DNA of 64,000 nucleotides, from NCBI GenBank assembly GCA_004194705.1, contig SADC01000020.1, positions 186,001 to 250,000 of the forward strand, read 5' to 3'. The position numbers and the translations under genes were made by a program. Positions 57,810-64,000 of the stretch are shown one piece after another. The stretch is from Ditylenchus dipsaci. Its lineage: Eukaryota; Nematoda; Chromadorea; Rhabditida; Anguinidae. Positions within the stretch are counted from its first letter, which is position 1, and the number at the start of each line of letters is the position of its first letter. Below the pieces are notes generated by a model. That model had not been told where the DNA came from. It worked only from the letters and a program-made list of their open reading frames with translations, and made no database searches.

Positions 57810-58070
57810 AGTTTCACCGGCGCTAGTATAGAATACCCCCCCCCTAAAATCTGACCCTCCCAAAATCGTTGTAACTACCCTTGGAACAACAAGTTTAGGC
57901 TTAGCCCTTAGGCTCGGGGGTACCCAGCGTACGGAAGTTTTGACTAATAACTGTTTTACGCACTTTTTCTGGGTCTGGGACATATATTTGGGCGATTTTT
58001 ACTGAAGTTTGAAAAGGAAAAAAATTTTTGGGGGGCGGGGGGGGGTGGTATTCTATACTAGGGTCGTTTT
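57810..58070. repeat. Copy of the GGCCAGCGTACGGAAGT dispersed repeat
   Basis: CGGCGCTAGTATAGAATACC, AACAACAAGTTTAGGCTTAG, CCCAGCGTACGGAAGTTTTG and a poly-G run. Confidence 0.7.
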
Positions 58071-58079
58071 ACCAATCTA

Positions 58080-59375
58080 AAACTTTTTAATTTCGTGATC
58101 AGTGAAACATTTATTTGCTGATTTTCCGCATCCTTTTATTTTCGTAACGGTTGGTTCACAATAGTAGGAGATTGAGTAAGGATGTTCACAAGGAGAGGCA
58201 AGAAGCTGGGCGACGGAGAAATAAATAAAGAGAATAAAATTACTCGATGGTTTCAAAAATAAAAGTTACTGTATTAATTTCACTTGTAAAAACCCCATCA
58301 AGAAATTTTACCATTTCTAAACTTTTCTCCTGCATAGCCCCCAACTTCTCCTTTCTTAGTCTTTTACGCGTTAAAATATAAATCTCGGTCATTAAAAATA
58401 TGTAACAACGTATCAATGACTTCGCACTACCCACTTCGACTTTGCAGCTCTATTGTGACCAAGGCATTACAACCTGTTTTTAATCGCCTGTTCACATTCT
58501 AAAAAAATTCATACGCTACTGGAATATACACGGTCGCTAATAGAATTTACCCTCCCAATAATTTTTTGAAGGTACCTAAAATCACCATTTTTCAAAAACA
58601 AATTGTACAAAAGCCGTTGTTAGTACTGGATAGGCCCTAAGCCTACGGGCCTAAGCCTAAATTATTGGATTATTACAGTAGCGGCAAATTTTGGATAAAA
58701 TATATTTTTGGCGAAATATTGTCCACTAAAATATTAATGTAGAATTATTTTATCTGGCATACTTATTGTTGTAAAATTACCTTACTTTTACTTAAAAAGA
58801 CTATTTTTCTACTTTTAGTCCCATTTGCCAACTGTGTGACTCAGCCCTGTCATTGCAATATTTACTTTTATATTAACAAAATCAATTTGTTTGTTATCTT
58901 ACAGCTCGTTGCGAGCAGGCAGGGACCCCAAATCAATGGGTTGCCGAAAGAGAGAATTTTTTGGGATTAAAACACCAACTCTGCCTCTCATAACCAGCGA
59001 GAACTAGATTTATTCGCATGTTAATGGAAAGAATATTACAGAAGGACCTTGTTTTTTTGGTATGTTGCATAACTCTAACAACTCCTAAAAAATTTATAGT
59101 TTTTTGGTGATGGATAGTCATTTTTGTACGAAAATCGGCTTTTTGCCCATGTTGTATTCAGCTAAAAGCATTGGCTTGTTGACTCCTTTTTACAACAAAC
59201 AGGAGTCACTGTTATATTTATTTATAGATCTGAAATTTTAAACTGGGTTTCGAAAAATTTAATTAAACTAGAATTTTTTCAAATTTGCATTACGAGTAAT
59301 TTCGGTACTTTCTACTAGAAAAGCGTTTTTGTTTTAACTTTAAAATAAGAAATTATAGCAAAAGGTCGTCCAAAG
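58080..59375. other. No gene recognised upstream of the 59376 start
   Basis: AT-rich. No canonical TATA box at promoter distance from 59376; nothing else supported. Confidence 0.4.
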
Positions 59376-62300
59376 ATGAAATTTCGGCGAAAACTCTTTG
59401 AAATGGATGAAAGAGAGCTACACGCTGTGCTAACTACCCTAATTCCTGACAGGGAATTTCAGAATGTGTCCAAGAGTGATATGCAAGAAGAAATTGTTCA
59501 CTGGTGAGTTTATAGGCTTTTTTACTGGGTTACATAAGTGATAATGAAAATTAGAAAAATTTTATTTAGTGAGAAAACTTAGTGGTAAACAGCGGTACCG
59601 TGGGGGTAAACGAAGAAGAAGCGTCCATTTTATAATCAGCCGTTATTTTTGTTCAGCCGTAGGTGAAACTTGGGATTAAATATCCCATAAAAACTGAAAA
59701 ACTTGTTCTTTTCTTGCGTTACTTATTTTTTTGGCAGCAGCATGTTGATCTGCGTTCATTTTTGCAAAACATAACACGGAAAGGTGAAAGCATGAATTTT
59801 ATCAGAACAATAATTTAATTCATAATTTTATTTTTTGTACTAAATTTCGTAAGGATGTTGTAATAAATGATACTTCATTAAAAACTATAGTCGTAGGGCT
59901 ACATGATGGTGTTATCACACTATAAAAAAATTGGCGCTAGTAGCAAATACCCTACCAAGAATCGGACCTTTTAAAATTGCTGTAACTACCCTTGCAAACA
60001 ACAAGTTTAAGCTTAGCCCTTAGGCTTGGGGGTAGGCCAGCGTACGGAAGTTGTGACTAATAAAGAGTTTGCGCATATTTTCCGGGGTCTGGGACATAAA
60101 TTTGGGTACTTTTTACTAAAGTAAAAAAAGTGAAAATCGTTGGGGGTGGAAGTTAAATGAATACAAAAGTTAGATTAAAAACGCAAAACACCCTATTTTT
60201 ACCCGAAAAAATGCCACTTGTTTGCTTTAAACGGTCTCTAGTTGTGAAAATTTGTGAAAAAAAACTCGGTTTAAAAAAATTCTGGCTCTCTTTTCTGTTG
60301 ATGCTGTCATCCTTCGCTTTGGCCTTAGGTATCTTCTCTGTTTTGTTCCTTCTTTTTCAGCCCTCGGTTTAAAAAAAATTTGAAACGGGACAATTTGGAA
60401 CGGGGGGTATTCGCTACTAGCGTCAAAAAATTAATAAAAATTTAGGCTCTGTAAGTGTTCGAGCTCAACCGGAAAAAACTGTCTTGGTCCCCTTTTTAAC
60501 TTTTTGCAACTTTAAAGCGTTTTTATGTAGTTAGCATAGACTTAAATTTAAGTCTAACCTAACATACGCCAGCTTACAATGCACTTACGCATGAGAGACA
60601 AAAATTACTATTGCGGGAAGAAACGCATAAGTCCAATGCACACATGCTTTAAGATCACAAAAAATTAACAGGTGGGAAAAAGAAAGTTTTTTCGGGGTAG
60701 GCGCGAACACATATGGAGCCAAAATTTAATTGAATTTAATTGCTGAAAAAAAGCGTCCGACCCTAGGCGGAAAATAACTTTTTTTGCTAAACAAGTTTGG
60801 CTCAATGCCGAACATATTTACTGCCCAAATTGAACTTTACAAAATCCAAAAGAGGTTAATCAGTGACGCAGGCTTGCTCTTTCAACCCCATTCAACCATA
60901 AAAATAGGTGTAAATATTTTTCTTAGCTAATTAAGCCGGTTTGAAATTCTTTTCATGATATTTATCATCATGTGAAATAGAGGGAATTTTTCTTTGATGA
61001 TTTAGCCAGCAATGCCGAATGGCGAAAAAAGGATTCCTTATTTAGGCAAATGTCAAATAAAAAAGTTTTAGAAATGCAGTGAAAATGGCTGTTGAAAATC
61101 GAAAATATACATTTTCGACGCAAAACAACAATAATATAAAGAAGCTTTTTGATAAAAAGTTATGTGTTGAAAGAGTTGTGAAAAGAGAATAATAGAAATA
61201 GTTCCATCTTTTGCTTCCAAATGCTTTCTATTTTACTTTTTTGAGTCTGAGTGGGATGCTGTTTTGAAGATTTTGGAGACTTCTTCCCACGAAATTCCCA
61301 TATTTGAAATTCTAAAAATATTTTTATTTATTTATTTTTTTGATTAGCTGTTTTGTTTGTTTGAAAAGTAGTTTAGACTTTTACTAATGGCAGCAGTCAT
61401 ACATCACCATGAAAAAATGTAAAGGGGGAGGGACTTCTACGGCTACTTTTTGACATCGTCTGCTAATTCAATTCATATACATTTTTTTCACATACCGTAT
61501 TACCTCTAATAAGCGCCCATGCTCTAATAAGCGCCCCCCCCCCCTCAACTTTGAGGACCTATATCTCAGCCCAGAGTAAAATTTTTGCGACGCTGTTTTG
61601 TGCGTTTTCTTAACTCCCACGAGCTCTACTGATTCCTCTTTTTTGATTCTGAATTTCCACCGAAAAATCTCGAGATCGACCTCAAAATTTTCCGATTTTC
61701 GTGCATACGAAAAATAACTCCTACGGGGGAGCTATTAGAGGAAATACGGTATTTTGTTTCCTTATCTCAGATGTTTTTACACCGTTTCGTAGCTGAGATT
61801 TTCTTCTTTCGATTGAGTAGTCAAACACCTTAATAAAAAAAAAGTTTTGAGAAAATCACAACAAACTCACATTAAAAATCTTGGTTTTTTACCTAAGTGT
61901 CTTTAGTAGAGTTCCACCTTATATTTGGTGTGATTTTCTCGAAAATTATTTTTATTTAGGATGTTTGACCACTCAATCGATGAAGAAGAATCTCAGCTAC
62001 AAAACGGTCTAATAACATCTGAGATAAGAAAGCAAAATATGTAAAAAAGTGTGTGTGAAGTGAAGTAGCTGTCGGTGTCAAAACTAGCCGTAGAAGTGAT
62101 ATAGGATATTAATTATTCACGGTAGGTTCATTGAGACTTTAAAAGAAAAGAAGCAAAAAAATAGATTAGAATTTTACTTTTTTAATTTTAACTACAGGTG
62201 ACTTGCGCACGTCCAAAATAATCGCAGAATAAATTTGATCAAAGAGCAAATTGGGATGATCAACATTGTAGCAATATTTTCGTAGCAATAAATTTGTAAA

Positions 62301-62871
62301 AAACCACCAAAATATATGGGTTGCCGAAAAAGCAAGCAGCCGGAGCATATTTATTAAAAAATTTATAAGAGATGTTGTTGGGTGTCAGAATTCGAATTTG
62401 AATTAGGAATTCAAATTAAGAATTTTAGCCGCTGTTCCATTGTACCCCCTCCCCCCCCAAAAGCTATTCCAGTGTACCCCCCCCCCAAAAAAACCAACTT
62501 TTTATATGCACTCAAAAACCATTTTTATGTAATAATTTCGCCATAAAAGGACCAGAAAAGCCATTTAAATAGGGTTCAAGGCTTTTTGGGGGGGGGGGTA
62601 CAATGGAATAGTGCCGAATTTTAAAAGTTAAGACTGGCTCTTAATAACGTGTAATCCTGTGTCCTTATTTCCAGGCTTTTGTCCAGAGGCATGAGTGTGC
62701 GCCACAACTTTTTGCTCTATGAAGATGAGGAAGGAGAGGAGGACACTAAAGCTGAACACTCCACTACCAAAGAACCAGAAAAGGTAGAGCCCAAACCTAA
62801 ACAACTCTGGTTGTTGAACAAGCACAGTGATAAATGTGACTGTTGTGTCAGGAGCATAGTAGAACCCTCAG
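59376..62871 (+). CDS. Unrecognised intracellular protein, first two exons
   Basis: Exon 1 (59376-59503): ATG, then 42 codons (FEMDERELHAVLTTLIPDRE ... QEEIVHW), basic N-terminus, likely helical, loosely like a SAP-type helix pair; donor TG|GTGAGT. Exon 2 (62675-62871): acceptor TTTCCAG, codon completed as Trp, then LLSRGMSVRHNFLLYEDEEG, an acidic and Lys/Pro-rich linker and a Cys cluster KCDCCVRS; donor GTTAGT, phase 1. Splice phases agree (2 then 1). No signal peptide. The next exon is not certain: the SF3B4 block at 63496 has the matching phase but belongs to another protein family. The 3.2-kb intron contains several elements. Function unknown. Confidence 0.55.
59935..60420. repeat. Copy of the GGCCAGCGTACGGAAGTTGT dispersed repeat
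   Basis: Opens GCGCTAGTAGCAAATACCCT, near identical to 34085-34330, and closes with GGTATTCGCTACTAGCG about 400 bases later; an unrelated stretch lies between. Confidence 0.75.
61233..61311 (-). CDS. Possible isolated terminal exon, unknown
   Basis: After a TATTTTTAG acceptor on the - strand, 25 coding-like codons (GISWEEVSKIFKTASHSDSK) end at TAA. No companion exon found, so it may be chance. Confidence 0.2.
61432..62098. mobile_element. Inverted-repeat element containing a TACCGTATT MITE
   Basis: CTTCTACGGCTACTTTTTGAC at left and GTCAAAACTAGCCGTAGAAG at right; TTGTTTCCTTATCTCAGATG pairs with its inverse near 62010-62035. A TACCGTATT-family MITE occupies 61493-61751. Confidence 0.7.
61493..61751. 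mobile_element. TACCGTATT-family MITE
   Basis: TACCGTATTACCTCTAATAA at left, GCTATTAGAGGAAATACGGTA-type end at right, with the CCTATATCTCAGCCC block. Confidence 0.8.
62428..62612. mobile_element. C/G-run MITE with TTCCATTGTACCCC ends
   Basis: TTCCATTGTACCCCCTCCCC at left, GGGGGTACAATGGAA at right; a second internal TTCCAGTGTACCCC on the left. Confidence 0.7.
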
Positions 62872-63111
62872 GTTAGTGAATCGATAATTTTTCAAAACTT
62901 TTTCACCCATTCGAGCATTTAATTAAGCATTTCAAAGACACACAAAGTCGCTAATTTTTTGAGATTTTTTCAAATATCATCAGGTAGCCCTGCGATAGTA
63001 GTTTCTATCGACAAATAACACGCCTCCATTTAAATTTTTTATTTTCGACTTTTGCCCTTTTAAAAAAAATTAGTATAAAATTTCCCACGGTTTTTTTCCT
63101 GACTCAGGATG

Positions 63112-63173
63112 AACACCGGCATAGGGGCGTTTCCGTTATGGCGTGCCAAATGGCACAAAGTAACGGAAACGTC
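63112..63173. repeat. Imperfect hairpin CGTTTCCGTTA...TAACGGAAACG
   Basis: Outer arms GCGTTTCCGTTA and TAACGGAAACGTC; inner GTGCCAAATGGCAC is itself palindromic. Confidence 0.7.
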
Positions 63174-63355
63174 TTAATTTTTTTTTATTTTTTGCAATGT
63201 TTGTTCATTTTTGATTTCTTTTTCTCTTTCGTGTTCTTCAACTCAAAGTCGTATAGGTCCTTCTCGTATACCTCAGGTCGTATATGTCCATCTCGTGTAG
63301 GTTTCAACTCGTACCATTCGCGCAAGAGTTCAAATCCACATAAAGCTCAATGTAC

Positions 63356-63445
63356 CAACAAAGTCAAGTGGTCATCCACTTGGTTCAATTTTTTAAATGT
63401 TTTTTAGTTTCCGAAACTTGTTTTCTGTACTAATTCGATGATTCT
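63356..63445. repeat. Diverged end of the AACCAAGTGGTCG transposon family
   Basis: AAGTGGTCATCCACTTGGTT followed by CGAAACTTGTTTTCTGTACT matches the terminal region of the elements at 45579 and 46048 in order and spacing. It lies 50 bases before the SF3B4 block; the opposite end would be outside the window. Confidence 0.5.
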
Positions 63446-63495
63446 TACAGGGCTTCTAATTTCCATTTGTTATGCATCTTTACACGTCTTTTCAG

Positions 63496-64000
63496 CTATC
63501 AATGGACAGTATCTTTGCAATCGACCTATCACTTGTTCCTATGCTTTCAAAATGGATACCAAGAGCGAAAAACATGGTACCGCTGCCGAAAAACTGTTGG
63601 CTGCTCAGAATCGTCTCTTCCTGAATGATCGACCTCATCAAGTCTTTTCTGATATTCCTCGATTGAGGTAGAAATGTTATTTAAACTTTTGCTTCCTGCA
63701 CTGTTTATCCAATCGCTAATTTTAAGACTAATGCCTATGGCACCTCCAATGACTCCGATGATTAAAATTGGTGGATTTAGTAAGATGCCACCTTCTCCGA
63801 CACAAGGAATGCAGCAGGGGATGCCAGGTATGCAGGCTATGCAGCAGGGATGCAAGGTATGCCGAGAATGCATGGTGGTCATCAAACGCTTTTGATGCAA
63901 ATGTAGATGCCGGGATAGCGAATGGCTCCATCGCCTATGCGACCACCTCAAGGTGTATTTGGAATGTTTCCACCGCTTCCTCCGACAACTGCTCCTCCTC
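63496..64000 (+). CDS. SF3B4: Splicing factor 3B subunit 4 (SAP49), 3' part, runs off the edge
   Basis: SF3B4 is a two-RRM subunit of U2 snRNP SF3b that contacts pre-mRNA near the branch site. Exon 63496-63667 (acceptor CGTCTTTTCAG) encodes the end of RRM2, [17 protein letters not shown], and the conserved tail [20 protein letters not shown] then PHQVF. Two short introns follow (63668-63726, 63857-63918); exon 63727-63856 is Met/Pro/Gln/Gly-rich ([15 protein letters not shown]) and exon 63919 onward Pro-rich ([19 protein letters not shown]), like the family's C-terminus. Frame is open when both introns are removed. RRM1 and most of RRM2 are not in the 4 kb upstream. Either a true gene with distant 5' exons or a captured fragment; the adjoining transposon-like end favours the latter weakly. 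Confidence 0.75.

Noticed and set aside
63438..63671. Reading 63438-63671 as its own secreted protein starting MILTGLL
   Set aside because: Residues from [10 protein letters not shown] onward are SF3B4; the hydrophobic start is intron and repeat sequence before a good acceptor at 63495.
63547..63951. 134-codon - strand frame at the right edge
   Set aside because: Antisense shadow of the SF3B4 exons, which have family-specific residues.

Overview
This window reads as animal nuclear DNA, most likely nematode. It is AT-rich and gene-poor. The genes are split by short (49-91 bp) and long (0.3-4.4 kb) GT-AG introns. They encode secreted proteins typical of worms: two multi-ShKT proteins, a C-type lectin-like protein and two short unknown secreted proteins. 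RPS18- and RPL10A-derived fragments look closest to worm versions from memory; no alignment could be run. There are no bacterial operons, no CRISPR array and no large autonomous transposon gene.

Layout. 0-9 kb: two tandem paralogous ShKT genes on the + strand (the first enters from the left edge; the second starts at 4487), sharing exon phases and, in the last exons, sizes. Their introns are full of DNA-transposon remnants. 9-13 kb: no gene, several inverted-repeat elements. 13.4-15.4 kb: a 2.0-kb element with ~43-bp perfect terminal inverted repeats (TIRs) and a perfect 8-bp target duplication, carrying a decayed RPS18 fragment with its introns. 16-17.6 kb: a three-exon secreted C-type lectin-like gene (- strand). 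18-19.4 kb: a hAT-like element containing a second element made mostly of a 15-bp minisatellite. 21.7-23.9 kb: a TTAA-flanked (piggyBac-like) element carrying a decayed RPL10A fragment with an intron, itself inserted in another inverted-repeat element. 24.1-26.2 kb: at least three nested elements, again with the 15-bp minisatellite. 28 kb: a small secreted protein gene (+). 34.7-39.5 kb: a two-exon secreted protein gene (- strand) whose 4.4-kb intron hosts nested MITEs, two with perfect 8-bp duplications. 40-58 kb: repeats only. 59.4-62.9 kb: two phase-compatible exons of an unrecognised intracellular protein. 63.5-64 kb: the 3' part of an SF3B4 (SAP49) gene running off the right edge, beside sequence related to another TIR family.

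Most of the DNA is non-autonomous DNA transposons: a TA-flanked family starting TACCGTATT (about 20 copies), pogo/Tigger-like CAGT...ACTG elements, TTAA-flanked elements and 8-bp-duplication (hAT-like) elements, often nested. The main point of interest is that two, possibly three, house-keeping gene fragments with introns and splice sites preserved sit inside non-autonomous transposons of different superfamilies. This resembles Pack-TYPE transposon gene capture, which is well known in plants. The gene models were assembled by eye from splice signals, reading frame and motif matches; exon limits need RNA support.
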